18,334 bases of DNA from an uncultured Eubacteriales bacterium (GTDB lineage: Bacteria > Bacillota > Clostridia > Oscillospirales > Oscillospiraceae), in NCBI GenBank assembly GCA_900550615.1, contig URSX01000028.1:1-18334 (forward strand). Direction: 5' to 3'. Positions 1 through 8,210 of this stretch are shown here, one piece after another. The translations under genes were made by a program, and so were the position numbers. Position 1 is the first letter of the stretch. Each line of letters starts with the position of its first letter. The notes under the pieces are model-generated. The model saw nothing but the letters and a program-made list of their open reading frames with translations, was not told where the DNA came from and made no database searches.

Positions 1-111
1 TTCTTGCCCCACTGCGGCGTACCTATCGCACTCAACCTACAGGCAAAGCCCTGTGATTCCAAGACAGTGACCGGCGTCACGGTCGTGGGAATCCGCAATA
101 CCCCTGCGTAA
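1..111 (+). CDS. C-terminal fragment of an unidentified protein
   Basis: Frame 1 is open from the window edge and ends in TAA at 109-111, giving the last 36 residues of a protein whose start lies outside the window. The tail is beta-strand-like, with alternating Val/Gly/Thr (KTVTGVTVVGIRN), and contains two Cys. I do not recognise the family. It lies 64 bases upstream of a SipW-like signal peptidase gene on the same strand, with no obvious terminator between, so it may be the last codons of the preceding operon gene. A secreted or surface substrate of the peptidase is possible but only guessed. The open frame could also be chance over so short a stretch. Confidence 0.4.
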   Translation, partial: FLPHCGVPIALNLQAKPCDSKTVTGVTVVGIRNTPA

Positions 112-175
112 GGCTTCGGCCCTGCGCAAAACCAAGCATCGCACTCCTAAAAATCAAAAAAGGAGCAAAACGGGA

Positions 176-931
176 ATGGAAAAAAAGAAAAACACAAGGA
201 AAATAATCGGCGTCATCGTGGATGTCATCATCTGGGTGTTCGTCATTTTATGCGTGGGCGTGTCCATTGTGGCCGTCTCCGCGTCTACCAATGCCAAAAA
301 CGTGCCCACAGTGGGGGGCACATGCTTCCTCAACGTGAAGACCGACTCCATGAACGCGGCGAAGCCCGCTGACGTTCCCGCCGGCAAGCCCTCGGGCTTC
401 TCCGCCGGCACGCTGCTGCTGAGCAAGTACATCGCTGAGGATGAGTCCGCCGTGGACGCGCTGGAGGTAGGAGACATCATCACCTTCGAGATGAGGCTGG
501 ACAGCTCCAACACCGTGGACTACAACACCCACCGCATCATCGCCGTGGAGCGCAACGAAAACGGCGCGCTGCTGTCCGTGACCACCAAGGGCGACAACAA
601 CGAGCTGGCCGACGGCAGCCAGGTCAGCCGCTCCAACATCATCGCCGTGTATACCGGGTCCAAGATCCCGGGGCTGGGCAAGGCCATGGACTTCCTCAGC
701 ACGCGGGTGGGCTTCGGCGTGTGCATCCTGCTGCCGCTGATCCTGTTCTTCATCTATCAGGTGGTGAAGTTCGTGATGGCCTTTATGTCCGTGAAGAACA
801 CCGGCAAGAAGGTCATCTCCGCTGCCGATGAGGAGCTGATCCGGCAAAAGGCCGTGGAGGAATACCTGAAAAAGCAGCAGCAGAGCGGCGATAAGGCCGA
901 GGAAGCTATAAAAGAGGAAATAAAGTCCTGA
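176..931 (+). CDS. SipW-like signal peptidase I (S26 family, Ser/His type)
   Basis: This is a membrane-bound peptidase expected to cleave signal peptides outside the cytoplasmic membrane. The 251-residue protein has a basic N-terminus, a transmembrane segment at about residues 9-35, the nucleophile box VKTDSMN (Ser58), THRI with His119 where bacterial LepB enzymes have Lys, and the TKGDNN box (137-142). A second membrane segment lies near 181-203, followed by a charged Lys/Glu/Gln-rich cytoplasmic tail. The Ser/His arrangement is that of the SipW/ER-type signal peptidases, which in Bacillus process biofilm matrix proteins. The ATG follows AAAAAAGGAG with 10 bases spacing. An insert of roughly 20 residues between Ser58 and the first beta-strand core (AKPADVPAGKPSGFSAG) is longer than usual. 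It is the first complete gene of a block that holds a second, divergent copy at 5168. Confidence 0.88.
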   Translation: MEKKKNTRKIIGVIVDVIIWVFVILCVGVSIVAVSASTNAKNVPTVGGTCFLNVKTDSMNAAKPADVPAGKPSGFSAGTLLLSKYIAEDESAVDALEVGDIITFEMRLDSSNTVDYNTHRIIAVERNENGALLSVTTKGDNNELADGSQVSRSNIIAVYTGSKIPGLGKAMDFLSTRVGFGVCILLPLILFFIYQVVKFVMAFMSVKNTGKKVISAADEELIRQKAVEEYLKKQQQSGDKAEEAIKEEIKS

Positions 932-998
932 AGCGGGACTTGCAGATACACATATCCATATCAACCAATGCAACAAAAATGAGTGAGGGAAAACGGCT

Positions 999-2573
999 AT
1001 GCATGATTTTTTATACGGGTTTTTGACCTGGTTCAAGGCCTTTTTTGACAATATGCTGGGCGGCGTCCTCATGGTCGTAAAGGGGATCGTGCTGGGGATC
1101 CTGAAGATCTTCAACATCCCGTATTATTTCAGGATCTGGGTGGACGAGGCCCCCAACTTCGGCGTGTTCGACTGGATCTTCTCCATCCTGGCGTTCCTGC
1201 TGACCCTTGCGGTGTGGGCGGGGCTGATCTTCCTGCTGGTGCTGGCCATCCGGAAATATATCCGGTTCCGCCGCTCCATCGTGGGCAACGAGGATCTGCT
1301 TGAGGAGATCGCGGACCTGCACAGGGATGTGCTGCGCCTGACGGCGGAAAAGGAGCGCATCATGCAGCTGAAGGTCTCCCAGGCGGGCCTGTCCTACGAC
1401 GAGTTCCGGCAGCTGATGGAGGCCACCGGAGAGGCGGAGGAGCCTGCCGCCCTGGAGGCACCTGCCGCCGGAGAGGAGAAGACCGATCTGCCCGCTGTGC
1501 GCTTTACCCGGCTGGCCGCAGTGGATGAGAAGTACATCTACTACGCGCCTCCTGCGTACGAGCACGGCATGACGCTGAAGGATATCTGCGCGGATATGCG
1601 CAATTTTGCCTGCACCAACAACGGCCTGTATTACGACGAGCGCACCATCCGGCTGATGATTTCGGGCTTTGCCTGCACGAAGCTGGTGATCTTGCAGGGT
1701 ATTTCCGGTACAGGTAAAACCTCTCTGCCGTACATGATGGGTAAGTATTTCCAGAACGACGCCACCATTGCCTCCGTGCAGCCCTCCTGGCGCGACCGGA
1801 ACGAGCTGTTTGGCTATTTCAACGAGTTTACCAAGAAGTTCAACGAGACGGACGTGCTGCGCCGCATCTACGAGGCCGGGTACAACGATGAGATCAACCT
1901 GGTGATCCTGGATGAGATGAACATCGCCCGGGTGGAGTACTACTTCGCGGAGATGCTGTCCATTCTGGAGATGCCCAATCCCGATGAATGGCGCATTGAG
2001 CTGGTGCCCTCGGCCTGGGAGAATGACCCGGCACACCTGCAGGACGGGTTCTTGAAGATCCCGCAGAATGTGTGGTATATTGGTACCATCAACAACGACG
2101 ACTCCACCTTCTCCGTGTCCGACAAGGTGTATGACCGCGCCTTTGTCATCAATCTGGACAGCAAGGGCATCCCCTTTGACGCGCCCAAGACACCGGCCAA
2201 GAAGATCGCCTACTCCGAGGTGGAGCGGCTGTATGAGCGGGCCAAGGAGGACTTCCCGGTGAGCCAGGAGGCCCTGGACAAGATCGAAAAGCTGGATCTG
2301 TACGTCATCCAGCATTTCCGCATCGCCTTCGGCAACCGTATCATGAAGCAGCTGAAGGACTTCGTGCCGGTGTATATCGCCTGCGGCGGCACGGAGACGG
2401 AGGCCATCGACTATATCTTTGTGACCAAGGTTTTCCGCAAGTTTGAAAGCCTGAACCTCTCTTTGATCCGGGGTGAGATACGGGGACTCATCGCTATGAT
2501 GGATTCCCTCTTCGGGCCCGGGGCTATGCGCGAGAGCATCGAATATCTGCAGCGGCTGCAGAAAATGTATTAA
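999..2573 (+). CDS. Membrane-anchored McrB/AAA_5-type ATPase
   Basis: This 524-residue protein is a probable AAA+ NTPase of the MoxR/dynein/McrB (AAA_5) branch. Visible motifs are Walker A GISGTGKT (234-241), Walker B LVILDEMN (301-308) followed by the family-typical FAEMLSILE, a sensor-1 segment GTINNDDS (362-369) and a likely arginine finger in VYDRAF (Arg380). The N-terminus carries a hydrophobic segment at about 18-38 and a strong transmembrane segment at about 57-85, then a charged, probably coiled-coil stretch (about 93-128) and an Ala/Glu-rich linker before the ATPase core. The membrane anchor is not typical of McrB, which is cytosolic. The start has GAGGG nine bases upstream, and the stop lies 21 bases before the partner gene at 2595. 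GTP versus ATP preference cannot be read from the sequence. Function is inferred to be remodelling or signalling together with the 858-aa partner. Confidence 0.85.
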   Translation: MHDFLYGFLTWFKAFFDNMLGGVLMVVKGIVLGILKIFNIPYYFRIWVDEAPNFGVFDWIFSILAFLLTLAVWAGLIFLLVLAIRKYIRFRRSIVGNEDLLEEIADLHRDVLRLTAEKERIMQLKVSQAGLSYDEFRQLMEATGEAEEPAALEAPAAGEEKTDLPAVRFTRLAAVDEKYIYYAPPAYEHGMTLKDICADMRNFACTNNGLYYDERTIRLMISGFACTKLVILQGISGTGKTSLPYMMGKYFQNDATIASVQPSWRDRNELFGYFNEFTKKFNETDVLRRIYEAGYNDEINLVILDEMNIARVEYYFAEMLSILEMPNPDEWRIELVPSAWENDPAHLQDGFLKIPQNVWYIGTINNDDSTFSVSDKVYDRAFVINLDSKGIPFDAPKTPAKKIAYSEVERLYERAKEDFPVSQEALDKIEKLDLYVIQHFRIAFGNRIMKQLKDFVPVYIACGGTETEAIDYIFVTKVFRKFESLNLSLIRGEIRGLIAMMDSLFGPGAMRESIEYLQRLQKMY

Positions 2574-2594
2574 TGACTGACAGGAGGGACCGCC

Positions 2595-5171
2595 ATGGGC
2601 GCCACATCCTTTGAAATGGAGAATATGCGTGCAATGGCGGATCCCGCCCTGCGGGTGCGTTTCAGCCTGTCCTTTGCCGGGCAGATGATGCTATCCGGCG
2701 AAGAGGTGAAGGAGTACTGCGCGGCGGCGGCCAACGCGATCCTCAGCTATGAGGACACGCGCTACCGCACCACGTGGACGGGCGTTTATTTTACGGCGGG
2801 CGGCAGGCGGATAGCCGCCCTCGCTTTTTATGAGGACACCCTGTGCCTGTTCCTGGCCGAAAAGGCCGAGAATGTGTCCGGCGCGCGGTATAAGGCCCAG
2901 GATATGTCATCCGTGCGGCGGTTTGAGAAGACTCCGGCCATGCTGCCCCTGAAGAGCGAGGGGGCGGTGAAAAACGCAGTGAAAAGGCTGAGGGAGCTGG
3001 CCGCGGGGCTGTCCCTTACGGAAAAGGCCGCCCCGGCGGCGGTGTTCTCCCGGGAGCTTTTCCCCAGGGAAGAGTTCGAGACGCTTTTGCAGCGGGGACT
3101 CATCCGCCCCACGGGTAAGTATGGCGCAGACGCCGAGGGAGAGTTTGCGGAGGTACTGGCGGCCCTGTCGGCGGGGGAGGCGGCCATCCGGTTCAGCGAG
3201 AAGAAGATGCTCCGGGCTCTGGACGAGGGCTGGGTGGAGCAGATCGAAAAGTGCCTGCCTGCCATCGACGAGCTGCTGCGCAGGCCCTCCCACTTCATCG
3301 CGGAGACGGAGGAGATCCGGCCCATGGAGCTGACGAGGAAGATCACCGGACGCTCCGTGGCCCATCTGTGTCAGCACACGGACTTCATCGCCAGTGTCAA
3401 GGGGGATGAGGTGACGCCCTCCAAGATGCTCAACATCATCCGGGAGGACTCCATCCTCACCTATGAGAACAAATTCCTCAACACGCTGCTGGCAAACCTG
3501 TATTTCTTCGTCAGCGAGCGCTATCGTATTGCCCTGGAAAACGGCGTGGACGAGCGCATCAGCAGCGTGCGTTTTTCCGACTCCTTCTATCAGGGGGACA
3601 CCAAGGCGCTGGTGACCATCAACATCCAGCGCTCGGAGAAGGTGGCGGACGCCAAGGGGGTACAGAAGAGCTACTTCAGCTCCAAGCTGTGGAAGCGGGT
3701 GGAACGGCTCAACGAGATTACCCGGGCATATATGGAGTCGGACTTCGTGCGGGAGATGGGCCGCAGCTATGTGAAGCCGCCCATTCTGCGCACCAACGCG
3801 ATCCTGAAAAACAAGTATTTCCGCCAGTGTCTGGATCTGTGGACCTTCCTGCAGAGCTACGACGAGAGCGGCTGCGGCCTCACCGTGGAGGAGACGCTGC
3901 TGCAGCCGGATCAGAAGTACATGGGCGACCTGTTCGGCGCGGCGGCGGCGCAGTATCTGCTGTTCTGCCGCAACGCGGGGGACGGGACGGAAAAAGACGT
4001 GCTGCACACGGCTACGGCACCCACCGTGCATCCGCAGCTGAACATCCTGGTAGAGGATGAGGCGGACGCGGCGGCGGAGATCCCGGATCTCACCGTGAAG
4101 GCGCCGAACCAGCCGCCGCAGGAGCGGGACATTGGCTTTGCCCTGCGGGTGGCGCTGAAGGCGGCGGCGTTCTATGACGAGCAGCAGGCGACGGGGGAGA
4201 CCGTCCGCCTGGAGAAGGATCTGGAGGCCCGGCTGCGTCTGGCGGATCAGCAGACCAAGGAGCGCTTTGCCGCCATTGCCGACGCACTCAGCGGCTACAG
4301 CAATGTGAAGAAGATCCAACGGCGGACCAATTTCGCCTTTTACCAGGGCAAGACCGTGCTGGCCCGGCTGACGGTGCGGGGCAGCGAGGTGCTGCTGTAC
4401 ACGGCCCTTGCGCCGGAGAAGCTGCCCAAGTCCTATGGGGTGCAGGATGTTTCCGGCGTGAAGCGTTACGCGGTCACGCCGTCGCTTCTGTGCGTGAAAA
4501 CGGACCGCCAGATGGCGGCGGCGCTGAAGCTGGCGGAGCGGCTGGAGAAGAGTTATTCCCTGGAAAAGAGCGGCCCGGTTCGGGCGATGGATCCGGAGGA
4601 CTATGGGATGCTGCCCTTCGAGGAGCTGCTGGCCCGGGGCGTGGTGCGCCGGGCGGAGACTCCGAACCGGAGCGAAACGGCGGAGCGATCTGGCCGGAAG
4701 GAGCCTGTGCAGCCGGTTCAGCCGGCGGCGGAGAGACCTCACAGAGAAGAGATCCCGCCCATCGTCCAGCAGGAAGAGCCGGAGGGAGAGGAAATCACTC
4801 TGGGTGTTCGGGAGGAGCCGATCATGCCGGAGCTGGCCGGAGAAGCCGGCGGCGCGGACAAGGAGCCGACGGCGGAGGCAGAGTATTTTCAGGCGGCTGC
4901 TACCCTCGATGAGGTCCAGGAGATCATGGCGGAGGAAGCGGCGGCAGAGGCTGCCGACAACGGACACTCGCTGCCGTCCATGCAGTATCCTGCCGCCATG
5001 GACTACAGCCGCCCGGCCCAGAAGGGCGTGGACGATGTGGGAAGCTTCCTGGAGGACAGCAGGACAAACGAAGATCGTGAGCCGGAGTCTGCGCAGAAGC
5101 CTGCGCCGAGGACCGGTCTGCTGCAAAGGTTGCTTCGCAGAAAAAAAGGCGATAAAGGAAAAGCAGAATGA
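2595..5171 (+). CDS. DUF2357/McrC-like partner protein with duplicated flanking domain
   Basis: This 858-residue soluble protein directly follows the AAA+ gene, with CAGGAGGGA before its ATG. A central part (roughly residues 230-480) resembles the DUF2357/McrC-like partners of McrB ATPases: a segment containing LTYENKFLNTLL (288-299) and a later RTNAILKNKYFRQCLDLW (from 399). This assignment is tentative. The core is bracketed by two copies of one domain: residues about 20-172 and about 550-688 share, in order, an aromatic strand, a hydrophobic L-rich strand, QDMSSVRRF versus QDVSGVKRY, a TP-x-L segment, a helix ending in L.E or LRELA-like residues, and EEFETLLQRGLIR versus EELLARGVVRR. The C-terminal 170 residues are low-complexity, Pro/Glu/Ala-rich and acidic, ending in a basic RLLRRKKGDKGK tail. 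No PD-(D/E)xK nuclease motif was seen. It overlaps the next gene by 4 bases (ATGA). Confidence 0.75.
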   Translation: MGATSFEMENMRAMADPALRVRFSLSFAGQMMLSGEEVKEYCAAAANAILSYEDTRYRTTWTGVYFTAGGRRIAALAFYEDTLCLFLAEKAENVSGARYKAQDMSSVRRFEKTPAMLPLKSEGAVKNAVKRLRELAAGLSLTEKAAPAAVFSRELFPREEFETLLQRGLIRPTGKYGADAEGEFAEVLAALSAGEAAIRFSEKKMLRALDEGWVEQIEKCLPAIDELLRRPSHFIAETEEIRPMELTRKITGRSVAHLCQHTDFIASVKGDEVTPSKMLNIIREDSILTYENKFLNTLLANLYFFVSERYRIALENGVDERISSVRFSDSFYQGDTKALVTINIQRSEKVADAKGVQKSYFSSKLWKRVERLNEITRAYMESDFVREMGRSYVKPPILRTNAILKNKYFRQCLDLWTFLQSYDESGCGLTVEETLLQPDQKYMGDLFGAAAAQYLLFCRNAGDGTEKDVLHTATAPTVHPQLNILVEDEADAAAEIPDLTVKAPNQPPQERDIGFALRVALKAAAFYDEQQATGETVRLEKDLEARLRLADQQTKERFAAIADALSGYSNVKKIQRRTNFAFYQGKTVLARLTVRGSEVLLYTALAPEKLPKSYGVQDVSGVKRYAVTPSLLCVKTDRQMAAALKLAERLEKSYSLEKSGPVRAMDPEDYGMLPFEELLARGVVRRAETPNRSETAERSGRKEPVQPVQPAAERPHREEIPPIVQQEEPEGEEITLGVREEPIMPELAGEAGGADKEPTAEAEYFQAAATLDEVQEIMAEEAAAEAADNGHSLPSMQYPAAMDYSRPAQKGVDDVGSFLEDSRTNEDREPESAQKPAPRTGLLQRLLRRKKGDKGKAE

Positions 5172-5809
5172 AAAAATGCGGGAAGATCCTGTCACAGATC
5201 TTGTTTTATGCCGGGCTGCTGCTGATCGTGGCAGCTTCGGCCTTCTTCCTGCTGCAGAAGAGGAGCGGGCAGCCAATGTTTTTCTTTGACCGCTGCCTGC
5301 TGTGGGTCCAGACGGGAAGCATGCAGCCCACTATCCCGGAAAAGAGCTATATTCTTGCAGAAAAGGCACAAGGGACGCAGGTGCAGGTGGGGGACGTGAT
5401 CGTTTTCCTCTGCCGGGACACGACCTCCCCTGTGTACGGGAATTATGTGGCCCACCGGGTGGTGCAGCGGGACGGGGACGGGTACAAAACCAAGGGGGAC
5501 AGCCCCCTGGCTCAGGTGGATCCGTGGACGGTGGAGAGGGCGGACATTCTGGCGCTGTACCAGAAGAATCTGCCCGCTATGACCGCGCTGGGGCGGCTGT
5601 TTGCTACACCTATGGGGATGGTGGCGGTACTGGCGCTGTTTTTTGCGGTGTGTGGATTTGTCTTCATCCCGACAGTGGTGAAAACGCTGAAAACGGAACC
5701 GGAGGCGCAGCTCACCGGTGAGGAATTCGACGAGCTGGTGAAAAAGGAGCTGCGGCGACTGGAAGAAGAGGGACTGGATCCCCGGGATGAGATAGGGAGA
5801 GGAAAATGA
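5168..5809 (+). CDS. Second SipW-like signal peptidase I (S26 family)
   Basis: This 213-residue membrane peptidase has an N-terminal transmembrane segment at about 8-29, nucleophile box VQTGSMQP (Ser51), AHRV with His96 in the general-base position, TKGDSP (Asp111), and a second membrane segment near 151-178. A charged Glu/Arg-rich C-terminus follows. As in the copy at 176, His replaces the Lys of LepB-type enzymes, so this is also the ER/SipW type. The two copies share the architecture but little sequence outside the motifs and differ in the region after the Ser, so they are probably not a recent duplication and may serve different substrates. Translation is coupled on both sides: ATGA overlaps with the gene before (stop at 5169-5171) and after (start at 5806). 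Confidence 0.88.
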   Translation: MKKCGKILSQILFYAGLLLIVAASAFFLLQKRSGQPMFFFDRCLLWVQTGSMQPTIPEKSYILAEKAQGTQVQVGDVIVFLCRDTTSPVYGNYVAHRVVQRDGDGYKTKGDSPLAQVDPWTVERADILALYQKNLPAMTALGRLFATPMGMVAVLALFFAVCGFVFIPTVVKTLKTEPEAQLTGEEFDELVKKELRRLEEEGLDPRDEIGRGK

Positions 5810-8094
5810 ACAAGTTTTTCGCAAAATACGGAAAAACGACGGTTTTCGTCCTCATGGTGATCGTGTGCCTGACGTTTTTGGTACACCTGCTGTCGGTGAG
5901 CAGCGGCTACTACCGAAGCGTGGATAATCAGGCGCTGGATCGCGCCGAAAACTATGCCGGAGAGCAGGCAGTGGGTATTCAGGAGCAGTTCGGCGCGTTG
6001 AAGATGCGGGCCGATTACTGCGCGTCCGAGGTGCGCAAGGCTACCTCTCAGGCAGACGCTGTGGAGCGGCTGCGGACATTGGGAACCGAGCAGCGCAGCG
6101 CCGACGGCGAGAAGTTTGTGGCGGCCCTTTACACCAAGGGTGGGGCGGTCTACGGACTGAATGAGGAGGCGGAGACCCGCTACCCGGAGCTTACTGAGCT
6201 GGCCGCAAACACGGATGGCGGGGTGACCCATCTGTTCCAGTATGACAATTCCAATATGGTTTTTGGTATTTCCGCCCCGTGCAGCACGGCCTATATGGAC
6301 AGCGTGGTGCTCCTGTATCTGCGCACGGCGGTGTCTCTGGGCGCTTTCGTTCAAAGCAGTGATCACAGCTACATACCCAGTGTGCAGGCAGCGGATTTCG
6401 TCCTGCTGTGCAAGCACGATGGGATCATCCTGGAAAAGCTGCGGGTGGGAGACGCGGTGGATCCCGGATTTGGCTCCGTGACGGAGGGGCTGTTCAAGCA
6501 GCTCATTGCGGACGAGAAGACCATGGATCGGGTCACGACGGCGATGGCGGCCGGGAAGTCCCAGGCGGAGATCGTGTCGGTGGGGTCGGAGAAGTACGCA
6601 CTTTCGGTTAGCCCGCTGGGCAGCGGGTGCGCGGGACTGGTTCTCATTGGCCTGTACGATATGACAGGGCTTTACGGCTCGGGACATCAGGTGCTCACTA
6701 CCATCTGGGGAACCATTGCTTTCCTTACTCTGCTGCTCATCGGCTTTGTGGTGCTGGCCATTGGAGACCGTATCCGCACGGGACGGAAGATGAAGGAGAT
6801 CACCACCATGGATGGCACTGTGGGCTGCCCCAACCAGACCGGCTTTGAGACGACGGCGCAGGAGATCATCGACCGGCTCCGGGGTACGCAGTTTGCCGTG
6901 GTGCTGCTGCGCATCAACAATTACCGCTACATCACCGAACAATTTGGAGATCAGCAGAATATGAGCGTACTGCGATTTATCCGCAGCCGCTGCGCCAAGA
7001 GTATGATGGTTTCAGAGACCTTCGGCTATGCGGGAGAGGGCCGATTCCTGCTGCTGCTGCACTACAAGGAGAAAAAAGCGCTGACAAACCGGCTGGACGG
7101 GCTTTATTTGCAGGTGGCCCGTTATAAATTCGAGGAGGACGCGGAATACAAGCTGAATGTATCCTACAGCATTTACGAGGTGGACAAGGACGAGCGTGTG
7201 AGTGTGGGGCGGATGATCGACAAGCTCAACATCTCCGACAGCGGGCCCGCCCGCAAGACCGGCGCCGTGTCTCTGGAGTTCTACGGCGACACACTGCGGG
7301 AGAATTACCTGAAAAAGGCGGAGATCGAGGGCCGGATGGAAAGCGCCTTTGAGAACAATGAATTCCATATTTTCTACCAGCCAAAATACAACATCAAGCG
7401 CGGCGGCATGGACGGCATCGAGATCCTGGTCCGCTGGTTCGACACCAAGATCGACCACTATCGCACGCCCAATGAGTTCCTCCCTATTTTCGAAGAGAAC
7501 GGATTCATCAGCAGACTTGACCGATTCGTGTTCTACAAGGCCTGCGAGAATGCGGCGAACATGGTGGAGAAAAAGCAGCCGGTCTATCCCTTCTCCGTCA
7601 ACGTGTCCCGGGTCACGGCCATCCAGCCGGATTTCTTGGAATACTATAAGCGCATTAAACAGAAGTTCAATATCCGGGACGGCTTCGTGACCATCGAGTT
7701 TACGGAGAGCTTCGCCTATGAAAACTACGAGTATCTGGCGGGGGTCATCCATGAGCTGCATGGGTCGGGCTTCCAGTGCTCGCTGGATGACTTTGGCACG
7801 GGCTACTCCTCCTTTGCGGTGCTGAAGGACCTGGATTTTGATGAGATCAAGATAGACAAGTCGCTGCTTGCACCCAGCGCGCATCCGGAGCGGGACAAGG
7901 TGCTGCTGCAGAGCATCATCAATCTGGTGCACACCCTGGGGGCCAAGATCACCCAGGAGGGCATCGAGGACGCCGGGACATTCCGGGAGATCAGCGAAAT
8001 GGGCTGCGATGTCATGCAGGGGTACTACTTCTCCAAGCCCATGAAATATTCTGACTACCGGGAGTTTATCGCTATGAACCGCGGCAAGCTCTGA
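5806..8094 (+). CDS. Membrane sensor with degenerate GGDEF and intact EAL domain (c-di-GMP phosphodiesterase)
   Basis: This 762-residue signalling protein has a transmembrane segment at about 12-30, an extracytoplasmic sensor region (about 31-295, possibly Cache-like), a second membrane segment near 302-324, a GGDEF-fold region (about 335-480) and an EAL domain (about 505-762). The GGDEF signature is replaced by AGEGR (409-413), so cyclase activity is unlikely. The EAL domain keeps the expected catalytic set: EILVRW (Glu539), Asn599 in SVNVS, EFTES (631-635), LDDFGTGYSSF (Asp661, Asp662), Lys685 in IKIDKS, EGIED (718-722) and MQGYYFSKP (Gln738). It should hydrolyse c-di-GMP to pGpG, with the GGDEF fold perhaps acting as a GTP sensor. 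It is translationally coupled (ATGA) to the signal peptidase before it and is the last gene before the terminator at 8166. Confidence 0.92.
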   Translation: MNKFFAKYGKTTVFVLMVIVCLTFLVHLLSVSSGYYRSVDNQALDRAENYAGEQAVGIQEQFGALKMRADYCASEVRKATSQADAVERLRTLGTEQRSADGEKFVAALYTKGGAVYGLNEEAETRYPELTELAANTDGGVTHLFQYDNSNMVFGISAPCSTAYMDSVVLLYLRTAVSLGAFVQSSDHSYIPSVQAADFVLLCKHDGIILEKLRVGDAVDPGFGSVTEGLFKQLIADEKTMDRVTTAMAAGKSQAEIVSVGSEKYALSVSPLGSGCAGLVLIGLYDMTGLYGSGHQVLTTIWGTIAFLTLLLIGFVVLAIGDRIRTGRKMKEITTMDGTVGCPNQTGFETTAQEIIDRLRGTQFAVVLLRINNYRYITEQFGDQQNMSVLRFIRSRCAKSMMVSETFGYAGEGRFLLLLHYKEKKALTNRLDGLYLQVARYKFEEDAEYKLNVSYSIYEVDKDERVSVGRMIDKLNISDSGPARKTGAVSLEFYGDTLRENYLKKAEIEGRMESAFENNEFHIFYQPKYNIKRGGMDGIEILVRWFDTKIDHYRTPNEFLPIFEENGFISRLDRFVFYKACENAANMVEKKQPVYPFSVNVSRVTAIQPDFLEYYKRIKQKFNIRDGFVTIEFTESFAYENYEYLAGVIHELHGSGFQCSLDDFGTGYSSFAVLKDLDFDEIKIDKSLLAPSAHPERDKVLLQSIINLVHTLGAKITQEGIEDAGTFREISEMGCDVMQGYYFSKPMKYSDYREFIAMNRGKL

Positions 8095-8111
8095 GAGAAC
8101 TTTACAAGACT

Positions 8112-8139
8112 CAGGCGGGGACATTTCTGTCTCCGCCTG
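8112..8139. other. Stem-loop between convergent genes
   Basis: CAGGCGGGGACA pairs with TGTCTCCGCCTG (12 bp with one G-U on the plus transcript) around a TTTC loop, 17 bases after the EAL gene stop. It is not followed by a T-run, so on its own it is more likely a 3'-end stabilising or processing hairpin than a terminator; the real terminator lies 27 bases further on. Confidence 0.55.
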
Positions 8140-8165
8140 CTGCGCGTTATACAGATGATACAAAA

Positions 8166-8194
8166 GGCGGCGGAGCATTGCTCCGCCGTCTTTT
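8166..8194. terminator. Bidirectional rho-independent terminator
   Basis: GGCGGCGGAGC pairs with GCTCCGCCGTC (11 bp, one G-U) around loop ATT, followed by TTTT on the plus strand and preceded by AAAA (a T-run on the minus strand). It closes the plus-strand signalling block ending at 8094 and the minus-strand ABC transporter operon ending at 8211. Confidence 0.85.
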
Positions 8195-8210
8195 ATTCTT
8201 GAAATAAATA

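Noticed and set aside
248..2315. Long antisense frames at 248-1117 and 1011-2315
   Set aside because: They are complements of the signal peptidase and AAA+ genes, whose catalytic motifs are intact; His/Gly/Gln-rich shadow composition.
2907..5276. 789-codon open frame on the minus strand, antisense to the DUF2357-like gene
   Set aside because: Arg/His/Leu-rich composition typical of the shadow of a GC-rich gene, no domain motifs, and the opposite strand has clear gene structure with ribosome binding sites and overlaps.
5512..8178. Antisense frames at 5512-6942 and 7012-8178
   Set aside because: They cover the second peptidase and the EAL gene in reverse and show no recognisable domain or start signal.
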